Shown piece by piece: positions 1 to 8,198 of a stretch of DNA of 64,000 bases. The position numbers and the translations under genes are program-made. Under the pieces are notes generated by a model. That model worked only from the letters and a program-made list of their open reading frames with translations. It was not told the origin of the DNA and ran no database searches. This DNA comes from Chloroflexota bacterium. Lineage in GTDB: Bacteria > Chloroflexota > UBA11872 > VXNJ01. The DNA lies in assembly GCA_009840625.1 (NCBI GenBank), contig VXNJ01000014.1:2907-66906 (forward strand), given 5' to 3'. Each line of letters starts with the position of its first letter. The stretch's first letter is position 1.

Positions 1-120
1 TTTTTTTTTTTTTTTTATTTTTTTTTTTTTTTTTTTTGGGTTTTTTTTTTTTTTGGGGGGGGGGGCGGGGGGTGGTGGGGGGGGGGGGGGGCTGGGCCCC
101 CCCCCCCCCCACCGCCGACC
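1..120. other. Homopolymer low-complexity contig end, probable artefact
   Basis: The first 120 bases are long runs of T, then G, then C with hardly any mixed sequence. Nothing else in the window has this composition. The block sits exactly at the sequence end, which is typical of a sequencing or assembly artefact rather than biology. Short reading frames across it encode only poly-Phe, Gly, Pro or Lys and should not be annotated. Confidence 0.85.
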
Positions 121-375
121 CGCCGCCGTTTGCATTGGGCCTGCCCGCTCCCGCCGCCGGTGACCTGCGGCGGCAAGCGCCGTCGGCCAAACCGCATTCG
201 TTGCCGGCAAGCGAACTGGCGCGCTCGGGACGGGCCCGCACCGGCGGCTTTGGATTCAACCGCTACCAACAATTGACCAGGGTCCGACCGGATCGTTTTG
301 CCGGCAAGCGCCGACCGCACTTGCGGCGCTTCCGGGGCGGGCGCTCGTAACCGCCGCGCGCGGGACTGACACTCC
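121..375. other. Upstream region without a recognisable gene
   Basis: About 255 bases of ordinary GC-rich sequence precede the carboxylate-amine ligase gene. The only structure seen is a short direct repeat, TGCCGGCAAGCG, near 200 and again near 299. A frame is open on the plus strand, but it runs back into the homopolymer artefact and has no recognisable protein. Any promoter for the first operon should lie here, but no convincing -10/-35 pair was found. Confidence 0.5.
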
Positions 376-1554
376 ATGCCATTACCGGAACCGTCCTTCT
401 CAATCGGGGTGGAGGAGGAATACATGCTGGTCGATCTGGGGTCCCGCGATCTGGTGGCCGAGCCGCCGCCGGAGCTGACCACCGCCCTCGAGGACCAGCT
501 CGGCAAGCAATTCAGCCGCGAGCTCCTGCGGACCCAGATTGAAGTGGGGACAAAAGTCTGCAACGACATAAGCGAGCTGCGCGATGATCTGGCGCGGCTG
601 CGCGGGGCGGTATCCGCGATCGCCGGCGAATACGCGATGGCCCCGATAGCGTCATCCACTCACCCGTTTGCCAACTGGCGCGTGCAGAAGGTCACCGACC
701 GCGAACGGTACCAGGCACTGGGCGACGATCTGCAGGTAGTCGGATCGCGGGCGCTGATCGGCGGAATGCACGTGCACGTGGGAATCGAGGATGACGATCT
801 GCGCATCGACTTACTCAACCAGTTGACCTACTTCCTGCCGCACCTGCTGGCGGCCAGCACTTCCTCGCCGTTCTGGGAAGGGGAGTTGACCGGCCTGATG
901 TCGTACCGCACAAGCGTCTTTTCGGAGCTTCCTCGGACCGGGCCGCCGGAGCAGTTCGAGAGCCACGCCGATTACGTGCAAACCGTCGCGGTCCTGCAGG
1001 ACGTGGGCCTGATCGACGACGCGTCCAAGATCTGGTGGGACGCCCGGCTCAGCAAGAGTTTCCCGACGATCGAGATGCGCGCCACCGATATCTGCACCGA
1101 CATCGACGATGCGATCTGCTTGGCCGCCGTTTACCGCTGCGTCTTGCGGATGCTCACTCGCCTGCGGCGAGCCAACCAGCGCTGGCGACGATACTCCCCC
1201 CTGCTGATTCGCGAAAACCGCTGGCGCGCGCAGCGATATGGAATAGATGCCGGACTGGTGGACTTCGGACAGGGCGAAATCAAGTCATTTGCGGACCTGT
1301 GTGAAGAATTGCTCGAGCTGATCGCGCCGGACGCCGGGTATTTTGGATGCATGAGCGAGGTGGAGCACCTGCGCACGATCGTCAAACGGGGCACCAGCGC
1401 CCACCGGCAGATCGACGTGTATCGCGCCGCCCTGGCCAACGGGGACTCGGACGAAGTCGCGTTTTCGCGGGTCGTCGACCACTTGGTGGCCACGACCGTG
1501 GCCGGGGTTGAACCCCGCTCCCACGGTGACACCTCCGTAGCGGCCCGCCGGTGA
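376..1554 (+). CDS. GCS2-family carboxylate-amine ligase (YbdK-like)
   Basis: This 392-aa protein matches the glutamate-cysteine ligase type 2 / YbdK family, ATP-dependent enzymes joining an amino-acid carboxylate to an amine. Family hallmarks are visible: an N-terminal SIGVEEEYMLVD glutamate-rich motif (residues 9-20), a GGMHVHVGIED metal/nucleotide block near residue 131, an SSPFWEG motif, and an EMRATDICTDID block near residue 233. The length is normal for YbdK (about 370-390 aa). The ATG at 376 gives the conserved N-terminus. Its TGA overlaps the GTG start of the next gene (GTGA), so it is coupled to the FtsE operon. The true substrate cannot be read from sequence; glutamate-cysteine ligase activity is family knowledge and often weak in YbdK members. 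Confidence 0.88.
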   Translation: MPLPEPSFSIGVEEEYMLVDLGSRDLVAEPPPELTTALEDQLGKQFSRELLRTQIEVGTKVCNDISELRDDLARLRGAVSAIAGEYAMAPIASSTHPFANWRVQKVTDRERYQALGDDLQVVGSRALIGGMHVHVGIEDDDLRIDLLNQLTYFLPHLLAASTSSPFWEGELTGLMSYRTSVFSELPRTGPPEQFESHADYVQTVAVLQDVGLIDDASKIWWDARLSKSFPTIEMRATDICTDIDDAICLAAVYRCVLRMLTRLRRANQRWRRYSPLLIRENRWRAQRYGIDAGLVDFGQGEIKSFADLCEELLELIAPDAGYFGCMSEVEHLRTIVKRGTSAHRQIDVYRAALANGDSDEVAFSRVVDHLVATTVAGVEPRSHGDTSVAARR

Positions 1555-2468
1555 GCGAGCCTGGCGTGAGCGACCCCGGATCGGTCCGACCGGCTGCTGC
1601 CGAGGATCGGGACTCGGCGCCAGCGGATGCGGTCCGCGCCCCCGATTCGGATCAACCTGAGGCGGCCAGCGAACTCGAATCACGGCAGCTGGCCGACGCC
1701 CTCTACGGGGTCGGTCGCTCGCCGATCATCGTGGCCCGCAACGTCAACTACCGCTACCCCGCTGGCGAACTGGCGCTCCGCACGGTCAATTTGACGATCC
1801 GGCGCGGCGAGTTCGTATTCCTGGTCGGGTCGTCTGGTGCCGGCAAGACGACCCTGATCCATCTTCTAAACCGCGACTTGGTGCCCAGCAGCGGATCGAT
1901 TTACATCGACGGTGTAAACACCGCGCGCCTGACCCGTTCCGAGATTCCGCGACTGCGGCGCCGAGTCGGGGTGATATTCCAGGACTACAAGTTGCTGACC
2001 CGCTACACGGTCGGTGAAAACGTGGCCTTTGCGCTGCGTGTAACCGGCGGATACGACGGCGCCGCCCAGCGTCGGGTGCGGGAAGCGCTGGCGACGGTTT
2101 CGCTGGCCGACCGGGCCAACGACTACCCGTTTCAGCTCTCCGGAGGCGAACAGCAGCGGGTCGCGATTGCGCGCTGCCTGGTCACCAAGCCCCCGATCGT
2201 GATCGCCGACGAGCCGACCGGCAACCTGGACCCCGAGATCGCGCGCGAGACGATTTCGCTGCTACTGCGGATTTCCGAACTGGGTACGACGGTGATAGTT
2301 GCCACCCACAACCGCGAACTGGTCAACAGTCTGCGGCAACGGGTGATCGAACTCTCCGGCGGCAGGCTGGCCCGCGACGAGATCCGCGCCGGCTACACCG
2401 CCGACCTGCTCGACGCGGACGCCTTCACGTCGGCGCAATCTCCGGCCGAAGATCCGTCGGATGACTAG
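1551..2468 (+). CDS. ftsE: FtsE-type ABC ATPase with N-terminal extension
   Basis: A 305-aa ATPase of the FtsEX complex, which transmits ATP hydrolysis across the membrane to cell-wall hydrolases at the division site. Walker A GSSGAGKT is at residues 93-100, the signature LSGGEQQR at about 196-203, and Walker B IADEPTGNLD at about 218-227 with an intact D-loop Asp, followed by an H-loop ATHN. Core FtsE proteins are about 220-230 aa. This one carries roughly 55 extra acidic, Pro/Ala-rich residues at the N-terminus and about 30 at the C-terminus. GTG at 1551 overlaps the preceding stop, and the gene overlaps ftsX by 8 nt, so it is translationally coupled on both sides. An internal start that would remove the extension is possible but none is obvious. 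Confidence 0.92.
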   Translation: MSEPGVSDPGSVRPAAAEDRDSAPADAVRAPDSDQPEAASELESRQLADALYGVGRSPIIVARNVNYRYPAGELALRTVNLTIRRGEFVFLVGSSGAGKTTLIHLLNRDLVPSSGSIYIDGVNTARLTRSEIPRLRRRVGVIFQDYKLLTRYTVGENVAFALRVTGGYDGAAQRRVREALATVSLADRANDYPFQLSGGEQQRVAIARCLVTKPPIVIADEPTGNLDPEIARETISLLLRISELGTTVIVATHNRELVNSLRQRVIELSGGRLARDEIRAGYTADLLDADAFTSAQSPAEDPSDD

Positions 2469-3348
2469 CGTCCACACCCTGCAGTACGTGTTCGCGGCCG
2501 CGTTCGCCTCGATGTGGCGGAACCGGCTGACCACGGTGGCGGCGATAGTCACCACGACGGTCATGCTGCTGGTGTTTGGACTTTTTCTGGCCGCCAACGA
2601 CACCCTGGAGCGCATGGTCGATGCGCTGGGCCGGCGCACCAACATGGTCGTCTACCTACGCGACGACGCGTCCCCGGTCTGGATCTCGCAGACGATCGCG
2701 GATTTCCATGCCCGCCCGGACGTCGCCGAGGTCATCTTCGTCTCCAAGGAGCAGGCGGCCGACGACCTGCGGGCGTCGCTCTCCGAACTGGGCGAGGTGC
2801 TCGACGTGATCGGACAGAATCCGCTCCCGGCATCGATCGAAGTGCGCATGGAGGATCCCGCCAACATCCTGGAACTGGCCGAGGCGCTGCGCCAGGAGAC
2901 CGATCAGATCGAGGAGGTGCTGGTCAGGGCGGACGTGATCGAGCGGCTGCTGAATGCGTCGCAACTGGTGACCATCGGGGGCGGACTGATGATTGCCCTT
3001 TTGGCCCTGGTGGCGCTGCTGGTGATCGTGAACACGATCAGACTGGCGGTGCACTCGCGACGCGAGGAAATCGAAGTCATGAAACTGCTCGGGGCCACCG
3101 ACTGGTTCGTGCGCGGACCCTTCCTGATCGAAGGCGCCGTCATCGGCCTGATCGGATCGGTCGTTGCGGCGTTCCTGACCCTGGTCATCTACATACGGGT
3201 GGTGCCGGTGGTGAATTCGCTGATTTCGTTCCTGCCGGTCCGAACGGCCGCTTTCTTCTGGGTGAACTTGGCCCTATTCATCGTTCTCATGGGCCTGATA
3301 ATCGGCACTCTCGGATCTTATTTCTCGGTTCGCAACGCGCAGATGTAG
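2461..3348 (+). CDS. ftsX: FtsX cell-division permease-like protein
   Basis: A 295-aa FtsX homologue: a cytoplasmic N-terminus, a first membrane helix at about residues 22-45, an extracellular domain of roughly 120 residues, and three further helices at about 170-195, 220-245 and 265-290. The motif HSRREEIEVMKLLGATDWFVRGPFL near residue 200 is the typical FtsX coupling region. FtsX carries no ATPase activity; it relays the FtsE cycle to periplasmic or extracellular peptidoglycan hydrolases. Here it lies between two FtsE-like ATPase genes and is followed by an M23 peptidase with coiled coils, its likely client. Its ATG overlaps ftsE by 8 nt in the junction GATGACTAG. Confidence 0.92.
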   Translation: MTSVHTLQYVFAAAFASMWRNRLTTVAAIVTTTVMLLVFGLFLAANDTLERMVDALGRRTNMVVYLRDDASPVWISQTIADFHARPDVAEVIFVSKEQAADDLRASLSELGEVLDVIGQNPLPASIEVRMEDPANILELAEALRQETDQIEEVLVRADVIERLLNASQLVTIGGGLMIALLALVALLVIVNTIRLAVHSRREEIEVMKLLGATDWFVRGPFLIEGAVIGLIGSVVAAFLTLVIYIRVVPVVNSLISFLPVRTAAFFWVNLALFIVLMGLIIGTLGSYFSVRNAQM

Positions 3349-3349
3349 C

Positions 3350-4030
3350 TTGATTTTGTTCAGCAACGTTTCCAAGTCCTACGGGCGTTCGCGCAACGTC
3401 CTTGAGGACATCAATCTGTTAATTGCCCGCAACGAATTCGTATTTCTGATCGGCGCCAACGGGGCCGGCAAATCGACCCTGCTCAAGCTCGCCACGCTTC
3501 AGGAGGAACCGAGCGCCGGCACCCTGATCATCGGGTCTCAGCGCGTGAACAGGCTCAATTCGAAGGGGCGCGCCCGGCTGCGTCGGCGACTGGGAATAAT
3601 CCCGCAGCAGAACCGGCTTTTCTACGACCGCACCGCCTATGCGAACGTGGCTCTGCCACTGCAGGTGACGGGCGAGGGCGGCAATCGGCTGCGCGCGCGG
3701 GTCATGGCCGGGCTGGACCGCGTCGGCATGGCCGACCAGGCCGATACCGTCGTCAATGAAATGTCCGGCGGACAGCAGCAGCGCGTGGCGATAGCCAAGG
3801 CCCTGGTCAACGATCCCGAAATCCTCATCGCCGACGAACCGACCGAAGCCCTGAGTCCCTCGGCGTCGCAGGCCGTGATGGAGCTGTTGCTGCAGGCCAG
3901 CAGCGAAGGAATCACGGCGCTGGTCGCCACCCACGATTCGGCGGTAGTCGACCGATTGCGCCGCCGCGTGGTCAAGCTGGAGGAAGGCCGGGTCGTGGCC
4001 GACGTGCCGGCCGGCGGATTCGATGACTAG
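3350..4030 (+). CDS. Second FtsE-like ABC ATPase with altered D-loop
   Basis: A 226-aa ABC ATPase, close in length to core FtsE, starting with TTG one base after the ftsX stop. Walker A GANGAGKST is at residues 35-43, the signature MSGGQQQR near 140, Walker B ILIADEPT near 160, and an H-loop ATHD near 190. Where FtsE has the D-loop GNLD, this protein has EALS, so the conserved D-loop Asp is missing. It therefore differs functionally from the first FtsE of the same operon. Together with the single FtsX between them, this suggests a heterodimeric FtsE/FtsE2 complex with one altered ATP site. Homodimers competing for FtsX are the alternative. Its end overlaps the peptidase gene by 8 nt. Confidence 0.85.
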   Translation: MILFSNVSKSYGRSRNVLEDINLLIARNEFVFLIGANGAGKSTLLKLATLQEEPSAGTLIIGSQRVNRLNSKGRARLRRRLGIIPQQNRLFYDRTAYANVALPLQVTGEGGNRLRARVMAGLDRVGMADQADTVVNEMSGGQQQRVAIAKALVNDPEILIADEPTEALSPSASQAVMELLLQASSEGITALVATHDSAVVDRLRRRVVKLEEGRVVADVPAGGFDD

Positions 4031-5276
4031 GTTCTCGCGCCGGCTGCTGCTGCGCGGATCGGCCCTGGCCGGGGTGGCCGCGGTGGCCGCGGCGGGCGCC
4101 CCCAGATCCGACGCCGACGAGCTTTCCGACCTGCGCAGCAAATTGGCGGCCGCCGAGCAGGATCTTGAATCCTCCGGCCAGTCGCTGTCGGCTTCCGACG
4201 CGCTGCGGGCCGCCACCGCCGCCCGGTCCTCGGCGCTGCAAGTGCAACTGCGGGTGACCGACGAAGCGCGATTCCGGGAACTGGTCAGAGCCCAGGAAAT
4301 CGACTACCAGCTCGACATCGGGGCCCTAGAAACCGAACGCACGCGGCGCGAGATCGCGGACCTTGAATCCGAGTTCGAGTTCATCCGGCGCTCGGTCGGT
4401 TCGCGCATCCGGGCAATCTACAAGGCCTCGCGCAGCACCAGCCCGCTTACCCTGATCCTCTCCTCGGACTCGTTGACCGAGGGGCTGGACAAGGTGGCCG
4501 CGCTGGAGCAGGTGCTGCGCCAGGACCAGGACGAGATAAAGCGGCTGCTGGCCAAGCGCGAGGAAATCCGGCTGCGCTACGACCTGCTCAAAGACCAGCA
4601 GGACAACCTGGGCCAGCTGCGCGAACAAAAGGCCGCTGTGCAGGCGGCGCTGGATAGGCGTTGGGAAGAGCATCTGCAGCGGGTCGAGGAGGTCAAACGG
4701 CAGCAGGCCGGCTACGAGTCCGACGTGCGCGCGTTCGCCGCCGAACAGTCCGCGCTTGGCGGGCAAATCGACTACCTGAAACAGCAGATCGAGGACGAGC
4801 TGGCTCGGATCGAGCGCGAGCGGCAGATAGCGGAGGCGCGGCGGCGGGCGGCCGGATTGTCCGGCGGAGCCTATTTCCCGCCGCTTTACGGGATCGTAAC
4901 CACCGAGTTCGGTGGCTGCACCTACGGACAGTGCCCGCACCTGGGAATCGACATCGCCGCACCGCTGGCCACGCCGATCGTGGCCGCCTCCAGCGGAGTG
5001 GTCATCAAGTCGGGCTACGCGATCGCCGGCAATCGCTGGGCCTCTTACGGGATGACCGTGATAATCGCCCACGGGACCCACGAGGAGACCCTTTACGCCC
5101 ACCTAGCCGACACCAGCCATCCGCCCACCGTTAGGCAGGGCGACACGGTGATCGTCGGCGACACGATCGGCTACGTCGGCGTGACCGGCTGGACCACCGG
5201 ACCGCATCTCCACTTCGAGCTCCGCCGCAATGGGGCCCCCGTCAATCCCCGCGACTCGATCCAGTTCGGTTTCTAG
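4023..5276 (+). CDS. Tat-exported coiled-coil M23 peptidoglycan endopeptidase (EnvC-like)
   Basis: This 417-aa protein has the EnvC layout: signal peptide, long coiled coil (about residues 35-275), then a C-terminal LytM/M23 domain (about 290-410). The N-terminus SRRLLLRGSALAG carries a twin-arginine pair followed by a hydrophobic stretch, so Tat export is likely. In the M23 domain the zinc ligands are present: HLGID near residue 306 and HLHFEL near residue 395. E. coli EnvC lacks these residues and only activates amidases, so this protein is predicted to be an active DD-endopeptidase. The downstream position in the FtsEX operon and the 8-nt overlap with the second ATPase make it the probable FtsEX-controlled hydrolase. 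Confidence 0.9.
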   Translation: MTRFSRRLLLRGSALAGVAAVAAAGAPRSDADELSDLRSKLAAAEQDLESSGQSLSASDALRAATAARSSALQVQLRVTDEARFRELVRAQEIDYQLDIGALETERTRREIADLESEFEFIRRSVGSRIRAIYKASRSTSPLTLILSSDSLTEGLDKVAALEQVLRQDQDEIKRLLAKREEIRLRYDLLKDQQDNLGQLREQKAAVQAALDRRWEEHLQRVEEVKRQQAGYESDVRAFAAEQSALGGQIDYLKQQIEDELARIERERQIAEARRRAAGLSGGAYFPPLYGIVTTEFGGCTYGQCPHLGIDIAAPLATPIVAASSGVVIKSGYAIAGNRWASYGMTVIIAHGTHEETLYAHLADTSHPPTVRQGDTVIVGDTIGYVGVTGWTTGPHLHFELRRNGAPVNPRDSIQFGF

Positions 5277-5278
5277 GG

Positions 5279-6547
5279 ATGGCGATGATCGGCCGAGTCC
5301 GCCAACGCCTGGTCGGGGCCATGATCCGCCCGCTGCCCCTGATCGGAGCGCTGCTGCTGGCGGTGGCCGCCCTCCTGGGCGGTATGCTGCTGGGCAGCTC
5401 CGAGCTGCCCAGCCCGTTTCGCGAAGGACACCCGGACCCCGAGGACGCCGCCCTCCTGGAAGAGGATTTCGCGGTCTTCTGGCAGGCCTGGTCGACGCTG
5501 CAGGACAACTTTTACGCCGGGCCGCTGGATTCGCGGGAACTGATGCGCGGCGCGGTCGACGGGATGGTCGGCGCGGCCGACGATGCCCATACCTACTTCC
5601 TGCCGCCCGAGCGGGCCGGCAACCACCGCGATTGGATCAACGGCACCTTTTCCGGAATCGGAGTTTCGATGTCGCTGGAGCCGGATGGAGCGGTCCGGAT
5701 ACAGCGGGTGTTTCCGGGCACGCCGGCGCACGACGCCGGCCTGCTGGCGGGGGACCAGATCCTATCGGTCGACGACCGGTTGCTCTCCGACCTGCCGCTC
5801 GCCGAGGGCCTGTATCTGATCCGCGGGGAGTCCGGCACGGTGGTGGTGCTCGACGTCTATCGTCCCGGCACTGACGAATCGCTCAGGTTTGAGATCGAGC
5901 GCTCGCGGATCAGTCCGCCCACGGTATGGGCGCGCCAGATCGATGGATTCGGGTTCGTCGAGCTGACCCAGTTCCGCTCGCGCACCGCCGGCGAACTTCA
6001 GGACGCGCTCGCCGAGCTATCCGACGCGGGCGTCGCCGGAGTCGTCCTGGATTTGCGCGGCAACGGGGGCGGATTCTTGAGCTCGGCCCTGGGAGTGGCC
6101 TCGCAGTTCTTGCCGGAGGGAGTAACGGTCGCCTATCAGACCCAGCGCACCGGTCCCAACGTCCGGCACCGCACCGGCAGCGACGGCGAGGCGCTGCGGA
6201 TGCCGCTGGTCGTGCTGGTCGATTCCGATACCGCCAGCGCGGCCGAAATCGTGGCGGCGGCCCTGGCTGACAATCGCCGGGCCCCGCTGGTGGGGCAGCA
6301 GACCTACGGCAAGGGGTCGGTGCAGCTCAGTTTCGACCTCGCCGACGACTCGCTGGTGCGGGTAACGGTCGGCAAATGGCTCACCGCCGGCGGGGTTCCC
6401 ATCGACGGCGCCGGCCTGGAGCCGGACGTGACGGTCAGCACATCGTCGCAGCGCGATCCCAACGACGATGATCTGGCCCTGGCGGAGGCGCTGCGCCTGA
6501 TGCGCGCCGACGCCGGATGTTGCCTGATCCAGGACGCGGCGGCCTGA
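5279..6547 (+). CDS. S41 carboxyl-terminal processing protease (CtpA/Prc-like)
   Basis: A 422-aa S41 family protease. An N-terminal membrane anchor lies at about residues 18-40, a PDZ domain at about 120-205 (GDQILSVDDRLL), then the S41 core with LRGNGGG near residue 260. The Ser/Lys dyad is in place: S320 in DTASAAEI and K345 in TYGKGSVQ. Such enzymes act outside the membrane, cutting C-termini of envelope proteins and often trimming or degrading peptidoglycan hydrolases. It begins 2 bases after the M23 peptidase stop, so co-regulation and possibly proteolytic control of that hydrolase are reasonable inferences. ATG at 5285 is an alternative start. Confidence 0.92.
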   Translation: MAMIGRVRQRLVGAMIRPLPLIGALLLAVAALLGGMLLGSSELPSPFREGHPDPEDAALLEEDFAVFWQAWSTLQDNFYAGPLDSRELMRGAVDGMVGAADDAHTYFLPPERAGNHRDWINGTFSGIGVSMSLEPDGAVRIQRVFPGTPAHDAGLLAGDQILSVDDRLLSDLPLAEGLYLIRGESGTVVVLDVYRPGTDESLRFEIERSRISPPTVWARQIDGFGFVELTQFRSRTAGELQDALAELSDAGVAGVVLDLRGNGGGFLSSALGVASQFLPEGVTVAYQTQRTGPNVRHRTGSDGEALRMPLVVLVDSDTASAAEIVAAALADNRRAPLVGQQTYGKGSVQLSFDLADDSLVRVTVGKWLTAGGVPIDGAGLEPDVTVSTSSQRDPNDDDLALAEALRLMRADAGCCLIQDAAA

Positions 6548-6573
6548 CGGTGGCGCACTCGCGGCACGGCGGC

Positions 6574-6909
6574 ATGGAGGCGTTCATGGAGCCGGACACC
6601 GGCCCGGCGCACGCCATTTTGGATCCACTCATCGAGGGCCTGATCGGAACGCTGCCGGTGTGCCAGTTCTCCACGCGCCGGTTCATCGCGGTATTCATCG
6701 CCGACCCCGAGCGTGCCGAGGCTTACAAGGCGGCGCTGAAGACCCTCGGCGACGATCCCGATCTGGGGTTGATGGCCCTGCACGGCCAGGTCATATCGGT
6801 TGCCCTGCGCAACGACCGGCGGCTCAAGTTCGCCGGGTTCGTGCGCGAAGACGATCCCGAGCACGTCGACCCGTTCTGCCACAGTTCCTGGTGGCGCAAG
6901 GAGGAATGA
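6574..6909 (+). CDS. Hypothetical protein, 111 aa
   Basis: A small protein in the operon between the S41 protease and a membrane protein. No family was recognised. It has no signal peptide or membrane helix. It is acidic, with a central stretch of alternating hydrophobic residues (FIAVFIADPE near residue 38, VISVALRND near residue 75) suggesting a compact alpha/beta fold. GTG at 6550 and ATG at 6586 are alternative starts; 6574 is chosen because it clears the preceding gene. The C-terminus ends SSWWRKEE. The stop overlaps the next start (ATGA), so it is translationally coupled and probably acts with the neighbouring membrane protein. Confidence 0.65.
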   Translation: MEAFMEPDTGPAHAILDPLIEGLIGTLPVCQFSTRRFIAVFIADPERAEAYKAALKTLGDDPDLGLMALHGQVISVALRNDRRLKFAGFVREDDPEHVDPFCHSSWWRKEE

Positions 6910-8198
6910 CCCCGGCCGAGGATCCGGGAAGGGCGGTCGCGTTCTTTCTCCGGGTCGACCCGGCCGTCCTGGCCGACCTGGGATCCCGGCCCCTGCGGGC
7001 GACCATCCTGCGCGGCGGGATCGCGGCGCTGGCCGGATTCGCGCTCACCTACCTGCTGCTGGCCACGATCACCTGGATAGTCCTGGGCGGGTTTGCAATT
7101 GACGTGAGTCCGGTGACGATCCTCGGCACCGGCGCCGGTCCGCTGGTCGCCGCCTGGGCGGGTTCCTTGCTGGCGCTGCCTCTGGTCCGCGCACTCACCC
7201 CGCACCTGCCCGGCCTGGCGGCGCTGGCGGTCTACGCCCTGCCCGGCGCGGCCCTGTTGTCATCGGTATTGATCTGGGCGGCCCTGGCGCGGGTCGCGAT
7301 CGTGACTGCGTGGGGCGACACCGCCCGCCCCTGGCTGCTGAGCGACCTGCAGAGTCTGCTGGGCCGCGAGGAACAGCTCTGGGCCGCCGCCTTCGCCGCC
7401 GCACTGGCGGCGCTGCTGCTGGCGATCCCGCTCTGGCTGCGGATCTGGCTGCGCCTGAGCCCGGCGCCCGGTGCTGCCAACTCCCGGTTCGCGCCCGCCG
7501 GCCCCGATTTGCTCGCCTATCACGATCGGGTGCGCGCCACCCGGGTCGAAGCGGGCGAGTTCAGCCAGCGGCCGCGCGCCGATCTGCCGGCCCTGGCCGG
7601 TCGCGACGACATTAGCGTGGTGGAGCGCGACAGCAGCAGCCGCATGCCCTCCTGGCTGGCTGCGACCGCCGGGGCAAATTCCATGCTGGGCAAGCCCGCG
7701 GTGGCCCTGTTTCTGATCTGCCTGCTGCTGCGGGCCTTTCTCACCGACCCCGGCCTGGAACGCTTCCCCAGCAACGACACGGCGGTGTTTTTCCTGGACG
7801 GCTTGCGATCCTCGCGGACGCTCACGGTGCCGCTGGGCCCGGAGGTTTCCGGGGTGCGGATTTTCGCGCTCTCCGGCAGCGGGGTGGTGGACGTGTTCGT
7901 CCCGGCGTTGTTCGAACGCGAACCCGATAGTTTCAGTTTCCTCAGGGCCGCGGAAGCGGACCCTTTGCCCAGTTTCGACGTCGACCTGGCCGGAGCGGAA
8001 GCGGGCCGGGGGGAGATCGTCCTGCGGAACCGCTGGCCGGGCTCGGTCCGGCTGGAACTGCGGGCCCTGCAGCAGTTCGGCGACGGTGAACTGGCGGTGG
8101 CCGTAGTCCTGGCGGTCGCCAGCGCGCTGCTGATCGTTTCCGGGGCGGTATTGGCGGTCCTGGGGTTTGCGAACCTGCGGTCCTACCTGTCGGGCTAG
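6906..8198 (+). CDS. Polytopic membrane protein of unknown function
   Basis: A 430-aa protein with predicted membrane helices at about residues 35-60, 75-100, 110-135, 155-175 and 180-195, then a soluble linker, another helix near 270-285, an extracytoplasmic segment of about 110 residues, and a final helix near 400-425. I did not recognise a family. The start ATG at 6906 overlaps the previous stop; a longer upstream frame runs through the preceding gene in another frame and is rejected. The position after FtsEX, the M23 peptidase and the S41 protease suggests an envelope role, but no catalytic motif is visible. Confidence 0.7.
   Translation: MTPAEDPGRAVAFFLRVDPAVLADLGSRPLRATILRGGIAALAGFALTYLLLATITWIVLGGFAIDVSPVTILGTGAGPLVAAWAGSLLALPLVRALTPHLPGLAALAVYALPGAALLSSVLIWAALARVAIVTAWGDTARPWLLSDLQSLLGREEQLWAAAFAAALAALLLAIPLWLRIWLRLSPAPGAANSRFAPAGPDLLAYHDRVRATRVEAGEFSQRPRADLPALAGRDDISVVERDSSSRMPSWLAATAGANSMLGKPAVALFLICLLLRAFLTDPGLERFPSNDTAVFFLDGLRSSRTLTVPLGPEVSGVRIFALSGSGVVDVFVPALFEREPDSFSFLRAAEADPLPSFDVDLAGAEAGRGEIVLRNRWPGSVRLELRALQQFGDGELAVAVVLAVASALLIVSGAVLAVLGFANLRSYLSG

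Noticed and set aside
36-350. Reading frame at the contig start
   Set aside because: It begins in homopolymer artefact and shows no protein similarity.
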